A DNA stretch of 10,442 bases from JBBIII01 sp037446575 (GCA_037446575.1 JBBIII010000079.1:1-10442); one strand, 5' to 3'; numbered from the stretch's first letter, positions 1 to 6,438 are shown. Made by a program: numbers and translations. The notes: generated by a model from the letters alone, not told the origin.

Positions 1-102
1 AATAATAGACAACAGAAAATAAGCATACATATTAATTGTTACTTCGTATTGTGTTTAGCGTCTATTCTCGCAATATCACCACATTTGCAACGTTATCTTA
101 TC

Positions 103-177
103 CTTCGTGTTTCTTCGTGTAACTTCGTATTTCTTCGTGATCTTCGTGTAACTTCGTATTTCTTCGTGAACTTCGTG
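103..177. repeat. CTTCGT tandem repeat, 29-bp higher-order unit
   Basis: Eight copies of CTTCGT start at 103, 113, 123, 133, 142, 152, 162 and 171, spaced 10,10,10,9,10,10,9 bp. The stretches 112-140 and 141-169 are identical 29-mers, and a partial third copy begins at 171. A lone relative (acttcgtatt) lies at 41-50. A related-looking phrase (ctctgcgaactctgtggtt) follows at 191-209. Such CTTCGTG/CACGAAG arrays are, from general experience, common between genes in Bacteroidota-like genomes; their function is unknown. It lies downstream of pabC, so it could sit in or beyond that transcript's 3' end. Confidence 0.9.
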
Positions 178-375
178 GTAATTCACGCACCTCTGCGAAC
201 TCTGTGGTTTGGCTCTAAAAACTTATAGTAACTATTAGAACCGGCTTTGACGCTTTACACTACTATTATAAATTGACGCAACGGTAATTTTCAATGGAGG
301 GTTTAAATGTCAAGTACTTTTTGAGAAGATAATTATTCTTACTAACTAAACGAAGGTTATTTACTCTCTTCTAAG
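178..375. other. Left-edge intergenic region, no gene seen
   Basis: Together with the repeat block, the first 375 bases contain no credible coding region on either strand. The stretch after the repeat is AT-rich. I saw no strong GC-rich hairpin followed by a T-run that would end the pabC transcript. A TTGACA-like hexamer reads on the minus strand around 311-316 but has no convincing partner box or target gene. Confidence 0.5.
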
Positions 376-978
376 TTATTGCATAGGCAAAACATTTTCT
401 ATAAAAATCACCTCATTTTCATCAAATTCTAACATTGCATTTATTAATACAATCTTTTGAAAGCAACGCAGATCGTTTAAGAAAATATCTTCTTCTTTAA
501 TTTTTCCTAATTCGATAAGCGATTGTCTTTTTGTTCCTTTAAGCAGTGGATGAGTTGGCGTTAGCCAAGATTTTCCATCGTACAGCGCAACATTTGCAAA
601 GGAAGAGTCCGTAATGCGAAGTTTTTTTGTTATTAAAATATCATCTGCGCCGCAATTAATTTTTAAATTTTCAATTGCCGCTCTATTCAGGTATTTGTAT
701 TCGTATTTTATATCATCGCCGTTAACTAATCTTAGACTTTTTATTTTCTGAGGTGAGTATGGCAAGAACTCCACGCTTTGAATATTTTCATTAAAAATAA
801 TTCTGCATTTGTAGATGCTTTCCGTCAGCTCGGTGGGTATTTTAATAATCTCGCGTAAATCGATGAAGTTCGTTAAGCCGAAAAGTTCTTTGCGCGCTTT
901 ATTTAGTCGAGCGTTATGTTTTTCGATGTTTTGTAAAGCTCTATTCTGAATTTTTATTGATTCAAGCAATAGGGACAT
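376..978 (-). CDS. pabC: Class IV aminotransferase, probable aminodeoxychorismate lyase (PabC)
   Basis: This is a pyridoxal-phosphate class IV enzyme of about 200 residues. The probable reaction converts 4-amino-4-deoxychorismate to 4-aminobenzoate plus pyruvate, for folate, in the cytoplasm. The probable PLP lysine is K95 in YKYLNR, matching KHLNR of E. coli PabC. A conserved ITDSSFANVAL block (residues 122-132) follows, where PabC has VTECCAANLF, then a basic KGTKRQ segment. An open frame extends upstream to a TTG at 990. I prefer the ATG at 978 because the protein then begins MSLLLESIKIQN, as relatives do. The start overlaps the end of pabB by 17 bp, so the two are probably translationally coupled. 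At ~200 residues it is shorter than E. coli PabC (~270). Activity as a D-amino-acid or branched-chain aminotransferase cannot be excluded, but the pabB neighbour argues for PabC. Confidence 0.82.
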   Translation of the reverse strand: MSLLLESIKIQNRALQNIEKHNARLNKARKELFGLTNFIDLREIIKIPTELTESIYKCRIIFNENIQSVEFLPYSPQKIKSLRLVNGDDIKYEYKYLNRAAIENLKINCGADDILITKKLRITDSSFANVALYDGKSWLTPTHPLLKGTKRQSLIELGKIKEEDIFLNDLRCFQKIVLINAMLEFDENEVIFIENVLPMQ

Positions 979-1939
979 AAATTTTATCAATCATTTCTTG
1001 GTATTCGGATTTGGCGTCGCTCGAAGAAGTAATTCCGCCGCCGCTTTTGAAATATAATTTTTCATTTATGTTTTCTATAAATCTAATCATTACTCCGCTA
1101 TCTAATTTTGCTCCATCATAGTAGCCAAAGATGCCCGTATAGTATCCGCGGTCATAATTTTCAACATCTTTTATTATTTCGAGAGTTTTCTTTTTAGGAG
1201 CGCCACTTATTGAACCAGCAGGAAGCAGCTTAAAAAGAATATCTCCTATATATTCATTGTAATTATCCGGCAGTTTGCCAGTAATTTTTGAGCTGACCTG
1301 AAGCAATGTCTTGTTATTTGTAGTAATTTTGTCGATGTAGCGATAAGACTCAACTTTCACTTCGTTTGCGATCATGCTCAAATCGTTGCGAATTAAATCT
1401 ACAATTGTGGCATGTTCGGCTTTTTCTTTTTCGTCCGATAAAATCAATTGCTCGGCATTGGGAATTGATGCGTCTATAGTTCCTTTCATTGGATAAGATG
1501 AAATATTATTTCCATTGATTTGGACAAAGATTTCAGGCGAGAAAACAACTAATTTATTTTTAAGATAAAGCTTAAATTTTGAGCGACTAATATTGTAGAT
1601 TTCTAACAAACTCAGAGAGCATTCGATTGGAGTTGGAAATGTGAGATTAAGCAGATATGTATTGCCTTCATACAGATGATACATAATTTTTTGGAAAGCG
1701 CAATAGTAAGTTTCAAAGGATACAGGAAATTTTGTAAGAATAATTTCCTTCTCTGTATGCATGATATTCGGGGAATTTGAAAATCCGCCTATGTTGAATA
1801 AGATCGAGTCCGCATCAACATCTTCTAACTTAATAACAATTGGATTCTTAAGTTCAAAATCAAGTATGAAAAGAAAGGGAGTTCTGTTCTTTCCGTATTG
1901 ATTCATTCTTTTTTTAGCTTTCTGGCTTATTGCTATCAT
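962..1939 (-). CDS. pabB: Aminodeoxychorismate synthase component I (PabB)
   Basis: This is a chorismate-binding enzyme that aminates chorismate to 4-amino-4-deoxychorismate in folate synthesis. At 325 residues it is the compact form lacking the N-terminal tryptophan-binding domain of TrpE and long PabB. Key motifs are PMKGT at 150-154, whose lysine K152 marks aminodeoxychorismate synthase rather than anthranilate synthase (usually PIAGT). Others are EHATIVDLIRND (175-186), LLPAGSISGAPK (238-249), GYYTGIFGY (265-273) and the C-terminal EYQEM (312-316). The ATG at 1939 gives a start resembling relatives (basic helix, then MNQYGKNRTPFLFILDFE). A TATATTTG promoter box ends only 4 bp upstream, so the mRNA may be leaderless; ATG 1906 is an alternative. 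No glutamine amidotransferase (PabA/TrpG) is in the window, so that subunit is elsewhere or the enzyme uses ammonia. It is followed by the overlapping pabC. Confidence 0.93.
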   Translation of the reverse strand: MIAISQKAKKRMNQYGKNRTPFLFILDFELKNPIVIKLEDVDADSILFNIGGFSNSPNIMHTEKEIILTKFPVSFETYYCAFQKIMYHLYEGNTYLLNLTFPTPIECSLSLLEIYNISRSKFKLYLKNKLVVFSPEIFVQINGNNISSYPMKGTIDASIPNAEQLILSDEKEKAEHATIVDLIRNDLSMIANEVKVESYRYIDKITTNNKTLLQVSSKITGKLPDNYNEYIGDILFKLLPAGSISGAPKKKTLEIIKDVENYDRGYYTGIFGYYDGAKLDSGVMIRFIENINEKLYFKSGGGITSSSDAKSEYQEMIDKIYVPIA

Positions 1940-1943
1940 ACTA

Positions 1944-1951
1944 CAAATATA
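1944..1951 (-). promoter_or_regulatory. Bacteroidota-type -7 box (TATATTTG) for pabB-pabC
   Basis: On the minus strand this reads TATATTTG, an exact match to the TAnnTTTG -7 element of Bacteroidota promoters. I found no good TTG element about 20 bp upstream, because that space is taken up by the trpB terminator hairpin. If active, transcription would begin at or very close to the pabB ATG. Confidence 0.45.
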
Positions 1952-1981
1952 AAAAAAGGGGCGGAGAGAATCCGTCCCTTT
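1951..1981 (-). terminator. Rho-independent terminator of trpB
   Basis: On the minus strand the arm AAAGGGACGGA (1971-1981) and TCCGCCCCTTT (1955-1965) form an 11-position stem with one A/C mismatch and a 5-nt loop. A run of seven U residues follows (1957-1951, partly shared with the stem foot). It lies 23 bp beyond the trpB stop codon and separates trpB from pabB-pabC. Confidence 0.85.
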
Positions 1982-2003
1982 TGGAATATTATGCTATTTA
2001 TTT

Positions 2004-3317
2004 TTACTTCCCGTTGTTATTGCCTTCACCTAACTTACCGGAAAAGTAAGCGTCGTATGCGCTCATATCAAAATGGCCATGTCCGCTAAGGTTAAATAAA
2101 ATTGTTTTTTTTGTCCCTTCAATTTTTGCTCTCTTTGCTTCTTCAATTGCAGACTTAATTGCATGCGAAGATTCTGGTGCGGGAATTATTCCTTCAGTTT
2201 GAGCAAATTGCACTGCTGCATCGAACACTTCAACTTGTCCGTAGGCTTGCGCTTCAACGAAGCCATCTTTGCACAGCTTGCTTATAATAGGCGCCATACC
2301 ATGGTAACGCAATCCGCCGGCGTGAATTGCTGGCGGCATAAAATTATTCCCAAGTGTGTACATCATTAAAAGCGGGGTCATTCCGGCGACATCGCCAAAA
2401 TCGTATTTATATTCGCCCTTAGTAATTGTTGGACACGAATGCGGCTCTACAGCAATAGCGCGAATTTTCTTGCCTTCAAATTTATCTTTTATAAATGGAA
2501 GCGCGATACCGCCGAAATTTGATCCGCCGCCCACACAGCCAATAACTACATCGGGGTACACTCCGGCTTTTTCCATTTGCTTCTTCGCTTCTAAGCCAAT
2601 TACAGTTTGATGCAAAAGCACATGATTTAAAACACTTCCGAGCGAATAATTTGTATCTTCGCGACTTGCAGCGTCTTCTACTGCTTCGCTAATTGCCAAA
2701 CCGAGACTTCCTGTGGATTTTGGATTTTTAGCTAATGCGTCTCTTCCGGCTTTTGTATCAGTGCTTGGACTTGCGACAACTTCTGCGCCCCAGGCATGAA
2801 TCATTGAGCGGCGATAAGGTTTTTGTTCGAAACTTACTTTTACCATATATACTTTGCATTGTAAGCCGAACATTTTACAGGCAAGCGAAAGTGCGCTTCC
2901 CCACTGCCCAGCCCCTGTTTCTGAAGCGATACGTTTTATGCCGGCTTGCTTATTGTAGTAAGCTTGAGCAATTGCTGTGTTTAATTTATGACTTCCTGCC
3001 GGACTAACTCCTTCATATTTATAATAGATTTGAGCAGGCGTATCGAGAGCTTTCTCAAGATTTAACGCGCGAATAAGCGGCGCCGGGCGATAAGTTGCAT
3101 AAGCATCTCGCACTTCATCTGGAATTTCTATGTATCTTTCTGCGCTCACTTCTTGTTTTATTAATTCCATTGGAAAAATTGCGGCTAAGTCTTGTGGGCC
3201 TATCGGCTGTTTGGTTCCAGGATGTAGCGGCGGATCTAACGGCGATTGAATATCCGCAAGAATATTATAATAATGTGTTGGAATTTCGCTCTCTTCGAGC
3301 ATAAATTTACGAGACAT
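2004..3317 (-). CDS. trpB: Tryptophan synthase beta chain, TrpB2 type
   Basis: This PLP enzyme condenses indole with L-serine (or a serine-derived intermediate) to make L-tryptophan in the cytoplasm. At 437 residues, with a long N-terminal segment (SPLDPPLHPGTKQPIGP), it fits the TrpB2 (TrpB-like) branch rather than the ~400-residue TrpB1 that pairs with TrpA. Landmarks, numbered from the ATG at 3317, are the PLP lysine K111 in GSHKLN, the catalytic glutamate E133 in ETGAGQWG, the phosphate-binding GGGSN (263-267) and the C-terminal NLSGHGH with S411. An upstream TTG at 3329 is open, but the bases it would translate are the SD site itself (GGAGGG, 3321-3326), so ATG 3317 is the start. No trpA is present, as is usual for TrpB2. 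It has its own promoter, a Trp-codon leader peptide and folded leader RNA upstream, and a terminator downstream, so it is probably a single-gene, tryptophan-regulated transcript. Confidence 0.95.
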   Translation of the reverse strand: MSRKFMLEESEIPTHYYNILADIQSPLDPPLHPGTKQPIGPQDLAAIFPMELIKQEVSAERYIEIPDEVRDAYATYRPAPLIRALNLEKALDTPAQIYYKYEGVSPAGSHKLNTAIAQAYYNKQAGIKRIASETGAGQWGSALSLACKMFGLQCKVYMVKVSFEQKPYRRSMIHAWGAEVVASPSTDTKAGRDALAKNPKSTGSLGLAISEAVEDAASREDTNYSLGSVLNHVLLHQTVIGLEAKKQMEKAGVYPDVVIGCVGGGSNFGGIALPFIKDKFEGKKIRAIAVEPHSCPTITKGEYKYDFGDVAGMTPLLMMYTLGNNFMPPAIHAGGLRYHGMAPIISKLCKDGFVEAQAYGQVEVFDAAVQFAQTEGIIPAPESSHAIKSAIEEAKRAKIEGTKKTILFNLSGHGHFDMSAYDAYFSGKLGEGNNNGK

Positions 3318-3320
3318 ACT

Positions 3321-3329
3321 ACCCTCCAA
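3321..3329 (-). promoter_or_regulatory. trpB SD site with complement in leader
   Basis: On the minus strand the sequence before the ATG is TTGGAGGGTAGT. GGAGGG (3321-3326) is a strong SD, 3 nt from ATG 3317 counting from its last G. The seven bases UUGGAGG (3323-3329) are perfectly complementary to CCUCCAA at 3471-3477 inside the leader peptide gene, so the ribosome site could be masked by the leader. Confidence 0.7.
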
Positions 3330-3376
3330 AAAATGTTGTTTAATAATTTGAAATTAGAAAATAAACTTTTGCAGAG

Positions 3377-3507
3377 GTTCCCGTTTTTTCGACGATGGAT
3401 AAAATGAAAATGGCGGGAACGCTTTAGTCCGCGTTTCCACCTAATAAAGGTTAGATAAAACAGAGCAACCTTGGAGGAAGCGCGGACTTACGCCATCGCC
3501 ACCGCCA
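3377..3507 (-). promoter_or_regulatory. Tryptophan attenuator RNA upstream of trpB
   Basis: The leader RNA (minus strand) contains mutually exclusive helices. Helix 1:2 pairs AGTCCGCGCTTCC (3476-3488) with GGAAACGCGGACT (3426-3438), 12 of 13 paired. It is capped by AAGGTT/AACCTT (3467-3472 with 3447-3452), whose loop contains part of the leader stop codon. Helix 2:3 pairs AACGC (3431-3435) with GCGTT (3418-3422) around an 8-nt loop. Helix 3:4 pairs GTTCCCG (3414-3420) with CGGGAAC (3377-3383). AUGGCG over the last Trp codon (3491-3496) can also pair with CGCCAU (3410-3415). Strand 1 lies just downstream of the Trp codons, as in classical attenuators. Helix 3:4 has a 30-nt loop and no U-run, so it is not a standard terminator; control may be at translation. 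I recall a Bacteroid-trp candidate RNA motif upstream of trp genes, to which this may belong; unverified. Confidence 0.72.
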
Positions 3508-3546
3508 AGCCTGTATATAATTTGGTTTTTGTTGCTTGTTTTTCAT
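3451..3546 (-). CDS. trpL: Trp leader peptide, 31 aa
   Basis: This short reading frame translates as a basic N-terminal part, MKNKQQKPNYIQA, then WRWRWR at residues 14-19, then KSALPPRLLCFI and TAA. Three alternating TGG codons in 31, directly upstream of a tryptophan synthase gene, are the signature of an attenuator leader peptide that senses charged tRNA-Trp by ribosome stalling. The frame begins at ATG 3546, about 10 nt downstream of a TATCGT -10 box, so translation would be nearly leaderless and no SD is visible. The Trp codons (3493-3507) end about 5 nt before RNA helix strand 1 (3476-3488), so a ribosome stalled there would cover that strand. The peptide itself probably has no function beyond its synthesis. 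Leader coding and codon content are seen directly; function is inferred. Confidence 0.82.
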   Translation of the reverse strand: MKNKQQKPNYIQAWRWRWRKSALPPRLLCFI

Positions 3547-3555
3547 TACTGTATC

Positions 3556-3584
3556 ACGATAAAGAATCTTTAAGTAAATGTCAA
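3556..3584 (-). promoter_or_regulatory. Promoter for trp leader-trpB
   Basis: On the minus strand there is a perfect TTGACA -35 hexamer (3579-3584), a 17-bp spacer and TATCGT (3556-3561, four of six matches to TATAAT). The predicted start is near 3549, only a few bases before the leader peptide ATG. That gives a ~230-nt structured leader before trpB. Confidence 0.62.
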
Positions 3585-3689
3585 TAATTTATTTTATTCG
3601 GTTGGGAGAAAGTGATAATTTTTTGGCTTGCCTATCTGAGGGCGTGTAGTTTGTTAAACTTTTGGTAGAATTAATATTTTTATTCTAAT

Positions 3690-4259
3690 TCATTTTGCAA
3701 CCGCTTCCGGTATTTTTTCTTGGGCTAATTTTCTGCCTATTATCAAGGCTTGTTCGTTAATTGGAATTAAATGTTGGCGGTGTGGAGGTAATACTTCGCG
3801 TAAAGCATTCACAACATTTTCGGGCTTAACAATTGGCAGATACTGTAGAAATGCTCCAAGCAAAACCATATTAGCAACTTGTTTGCTTTTTAATTTTTGA
3901 GCTTCTTCCAAACCGGCGATTCCAAAAATTTCAATATCAAATCGTGTAGGTAATTTAAGAATTGCAGATTTCTCATAAATAAGTAATCCGCCAGGTTTTA
4001 CAGCACCTTCAAATTTGTTGAGCGATGGCTGATTTAGCACAATAGCAGAATCGAATTTTGTGATGATCGGCGAACTAATGCGTTTATCAGAAACTATTAC
4101 GATACAATTTGCAGTGCCGCCTCGCATCTCCGGTCCATAGGAGGGCATCCAACTTACTTCTTTACTCTCCTTCATTGCCGAATAAGCAATAATTTGTCCC
4201 ATAGATAGAACGCCTTGTCCGCCAAAACCGGCAATTATAATTTCATGCGTTTCACTCAT
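3690..4259 (-). CDS. 2-oxoacid:ferredoxin oxidoreductase, gamma subunit
   Basis: This 189-residue protein is the gamma (PF01558-type) subunit of a four-subunit, thiamine-diphosphate and iron-sulfur enzyme. The enzyme oxidatively decarboxylates a 2-oxoacid to its acyl-CoA, reducing ferredoxin, or runs in reverse. It starts with the family's glycine-rich GFGGQGV (11-17) and has MPSYGPEMRGGTANC (38-52), which in this family shapes the CoA/interface region. The length matches the separate KorC/VorC type. The ATG at 4259 has a good SD (AGGAGA, 4265-4270). It is the last gene of the operon, 49 bp after the beta gene. Only a weak AT-rich hairpin follows its stop codon, so some read-through toward the trp leader is possible. 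The substrate cannot be set from this subunit. Confidence 0.93.
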   Translation of the reverse strand: MSETHEIIIAGFGGQGVLSMGQIIAYSAMKESKEVSWMPSYGPEMRGGTANCIVIVSDKRISSPIITKFDSAIVLNQPSLNKFEGAVKPGGLLIYEKSAILKLPTRFDIEIFGIAGLEEAQKLKSKQVANMVLLGAFLQYLPIVKPENVVNALREVLPPHRQHLIPINEQALIIGRKLAQEKIPEAVAK

Positions 4260-4308
4260 TTTCTTCTCCTGCTATATTCATATTACAAATAATCAGTTTA
4301 TCCGATAT

Positions 4309-5073
4309 TTACTTCGGAACTTTTATATCGCCAATCGGATAAAACGGGAACATGTTTTTTTCTAACCACTGATTAGCTTCAACTGGAGTCATTTTCCAAC
4401 CGGAGGGACAGTTGGAGACAACTTCAATAAAACATGTTCCTTTATTTAATTTTTGATATTTAAAAGATGCTTCGACCGCTTTCTTAAATTTTCGGATTGC
4501 CGCAGTTGTATGGACCGATTGGCGCGTTACGTAAAAAGCCCCCGGTAACTGCGCAATTAGTTCGGTAATTTTCAATGGATTTCCCATAACCGAAGCTTCG
4601 CGTCCAAATGGCGTAGTTGATGTTTTCATTCCAATTAACGAAGTAGGCGCCATTTGTCCTCCCGTCATTCCGTAAATGCCATTGTTAATGAAAATCATTA
4701 GAATATTTTCGCCTCGATTTATTGTATGTACTGTTTCTCCTGTGCCGATAGCGGCAAGGTCTCCATCGCCTTGATACGAGAACACATATTTATTTGGGAG
4801 TGTTCTTTTTATTCCGGTTGCTACTGCGCTTGCTCGTCCGTGCGCGGCTTCTTGCATATCGATGTTCATATAATCATAAGCAAATACGGAACATCCGACC
4901 GGAGCCACGCCAATTGTTTCTTCTTGTATTCCTAATTCATTTACAACTTCCATAAGAATTTTATGCGCAACACCGTGGCCACAGCCAGGGCAATAGTGCA
5001 TTGGCGTATCGGTTAAAGTTTTTGGTTTTTTATATACTAATTCCATGTTGTCAATAGTTTTTTCAAGTTTCAT
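4309..5073 (-). CDS. 2-oxoacid:ferredoxin oxidoreductase, beta subunit (TPP-binding)
   Basis: This 254-residue catalytic subunit binds thiamine diphosphate. CPGCGHG at 28-34 is the typical KorB/VorA N-terminal motif. GDGD at 102-105 through INNGIYGMTGGQ at 129-140 forms the Mg/diphosphate-binding stretch. C61 (APVGCSVF) and the C-terminal C222 (SNCPSGW) are further conserved-looking cysteines of the family. It has no ferredoxin domain of its own, since that is carried by the separate delta subunit. Its ATG follows the alpha stop codon by a single base, implying translational coupling. SD support is weak (GGCGGA). Sequence style suits 2-oxoglutarate or branched-chain 2-oxoacid enzymes; the exact substrate is open. 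Confidence 0.95.
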   Translation of the reverse strand: MKLEKTIDNMELVYKKPKTLTDTPMHYCPGCGHGVAHKILMEVVNELGIQEETIGVAPVGCSVFAYDYMNIDMQEAAHGRASAVATGIKRTLPNKYVFSYQGDGDLAAIGTGETVHTINRGENILMIFINNGIYGMTGGQMAPTSLIGMKTSTTPFGREASVMGNPLKITELIAQLPGAFYVTRQSVHTTAAIRKFKKAVEASFKYQKLNKGTCFIEVVSNCPSGWKMTPVEANQWLEKNMFPFYPIGDIKVPK

Positions 5074-5074
5074 A

Positions 5075-6172
5075 TTATTTTTCCGCCAATTGAATTTTTT
5101 CCGATATTAATTCTACTTGTTGAAGAATTTCTTCCGGCGAGGGAATCATTCCACCCATTCTTCCATAGAAGTGAACCGGACGTTTTCCATTAACCGATAG
5201 GCGAACATCTTCAACCATTTGGCCAGCATTCATTTCTACCGTAAAGAAAGCTTTTACATGTTCGGATAATTTTGCTATCGGTTTTGAGGGGAAGGGAAAT
5301 AGTGTAATGGGTCTAAGAATTCCTACTTTAATTCCTTTTTCGCGCGCAAGGTCCATTGTTTTTTCACAGATACGGGAAGTAAGCCCGAAAGCCACAAGCA
5401 CAATTTCTGCGTCATCGGTTTTTAATTCTTCCCAGCGAACTTCTTTTTCTTGTATTTCACGGTACTTTGCTTGAAGCTTTTGATTGATTTCTTCCATTTC
5501 TTCAGGTTGAATGAAAAGCGATGTAATAATATTGCGTTCGCGGTTTTTGCTTTTTCCGGTTGTTGCCCAAGGGGCATTATTAGGAGGAAGCGAACCTTTC
5601 GGAGGAAGCGTTACTTTTTCCATCATCTGACCGAGCGCGCCATCGGCAAGCATCAATACAGGGTTGCGATATTTTTCGCCAAGTTTAAATCCTTCAAAAA
5701 CAAAGTCTACCATTTCTTGAACTGAAGCGGGGGCGAGAACAATTAAATGATAATCACCATGTCCGCCTCCTTTGACTGCCTGAAAATAATCACCTTGTGA
5801 TGGCTGTATTGTTCCGAGTCCGGGTCCGCCGCGCTGAATATTTACAATTAATGCGGGAAGTTGCGCCGACGCCATATATGAAAAGCATTCCTGCATTAAG
5901 CTGATACCCGGACCTGATGATGTAGCCATTACACGGGCTCCGGCGCCTGATGCTCCATATATCATATTAATTGCACCAAGCTCGCTTTCGGCTTGTAGCA
6001 CAACAACGCCCGGATGTTCATTAATATGAGCGGTGAGGTATTCTAAAACCTCTGATTGAGGAGTAATTGGATAGCCGAAATATGCCTTCATTTCTGCACG
6101 GAAAGCAGCTTCGGCGATCGCTTCGTTGCCTTTCATTAAACGCACTTCAGATTTGGTATTTTCAGGAGTCAT
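5075..6172 (-). CDS. vorB: 2-oxoacid:ferredoxin oxidoreductase, alpha subunit (VorB/KorA type)
   Basis: This 365-residue subunit carries the pyrimidine-binding half of the thiamine site and a C-terminal transketolase-like domain. Seen in order are LMKGNEAIAEAAFRA (12-26), YFGYPITPQSE (31-41), TSSGPGISLM (84-93), NIQRGGPGLGT (111-121) and, near the end, GILRPITLFPFP in the C-terminal domain. The opening LMKGNEA and YPITPQ are what databases usually label 3-methyl-2-oxobutanoate dehydrogenase VorB. Close paralogues are 2-oxoglutarate KorA, so the natural substrate (branched-chain, aromatic or 2-oxoglutarate) is uncertain. The delta-alpha-beta-gamma order equals the korDABC layout of methanogens. 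It starts 20 bp after the ferredoxin gene, with only a weak ribosome site. The enzyme would link amino-acid breakdown or carbon fixation to reduced ferredoxin. Confidence 0.94.
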   Translation of the reverse strand: MTPENTKSEVRLMKGNEAIAEAAFRAEMKAYFGYPITPQSEVLEYLTAHINEHPGVVVLQAESELGAINMIYGASGAGARVMATSSGPGISLMQECFSYMASAQLPALIVNIQRGGPGLGTIQPSQGDYFQAVKGGGHGDYHLIVLAPASVQEMVDFVFEGFKLGEKYRNPVLMLADGALGQMMEKVTLPPKGSLPPNNAPWATTGKSKNRERNIITSLFIQPEEMEEINQKLQAKYREIQEKEVRWEELKTDDAEIVLVAFGLTSRICEKTMDLAREKGIKVGILRPITLFPFPSKPIAKLSEHVKAFFTVEMNAGQMVEDVRLSVNGKRPVHFYGRMGGMIPSPEEILQQVELISEKIQLAEK

Positions 6173-6192
6173 AACATTTCACACTTTTTTTG

Positions 6193-6438
6193 TTAGATTT
6201 TAGTCGCCGTTTTTTCTTTTACAGGTTTTTCCTGACGATAGACTGTTATAGCGCTATCGGGACATACTATAGCGCAATTAACACAACCGGTGCAAGTATC
6301 ATTCTTTAATTGCGCATAATGATAACCTTTAATATTTATTTCGGATGACATTTCAAGGCAATCTTGAGGGCAAGCAGTTATACATAGTTCACAACCTTTG
6401 CAAATATCTATTGCAACTACAATAGTTCCACGTATCAT
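6193..6438 (-). CDS. 2 x [4Fe-4S] ferredoxin, delta subunit of the oxidoreductase
   Basis: This 81-residue protein holds two CxxCxxCxxxC(P) clusters: C13, C16, C19, C23 and C49, C52, C55, C59. Each is followed by proline, the standard dicluster ferredoxin pattern. C27 is an extra cysteine. A basic tail (KPVKEKTATK) ends the protein. As first gene of the operon it is the delta subunit that takes electrons from the catalytic beta subunit and passes them to soluble ferredoxin. The ATG at 6438 has an SD (GGAG, 6444-6447) and a sigma70-like promoter lies upstream. Size matches KorD/VorD (~85 residues) rather than a free ferredoxin, though a standalone ferredoxin role is not excluded. Confidence 0.95.
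   Translation of the reverse strand: MIRGTIVVAIDICKGCELCITACPQDCLEMSSEINIKGYHYAQLKNDTCTGCVNCAIVCPDSAITVYRQEKPVKEKTATKI

Noticed and set aside
103..177. CRISPR array
   Set aside because: The 29-bp units are directly adjacent with no unique spacers and are made of shorter CTTCGT units, so this is a simple tandem repeat.
1898..2089. Plus-strand 63-codon frame spanning the trpB-pabB junction
   Set aside because: It reads through the terminator hairpin and both gene ends in antisense; nothing supports translation.
2163..3304. Several plus-strand open frames of 68-90 codons opposite trpB
   Set aside because: They are antisense shadows of a strongly conserved gene, with no family resemblance or start signals.
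3414..3443. Sequence GGUGGAAACGCG on the minus strand resembles the T-box core GGUGGNACCGCG (one mismatch) upstream of trpB
   Set aside because: There is no room for the T-box Stem I between the promoter and this point, no terminator U-run follows, and the region is better explained by the Trp leader peptide and its paired strands. T-boxes are also unexpected in this phylum.
3665..3689. AT-rich hairpin (TAGAAT/ATTCTA or GAATTA/TAATTC) right after the gamma-subunit stop as an operon terminator
   Set aside because: It has only six weak base pairs and no clear U-run; not strong enough to call a terminator.
4726..5725. Plus-strand frames of 69 and 91 codons opposite the beta and alpha oxidoreductase genes
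   Set aside because: They lie wholly antisense to conserved catalytic subunits; the composition is cysteine- and phenylalanine-rich noise.
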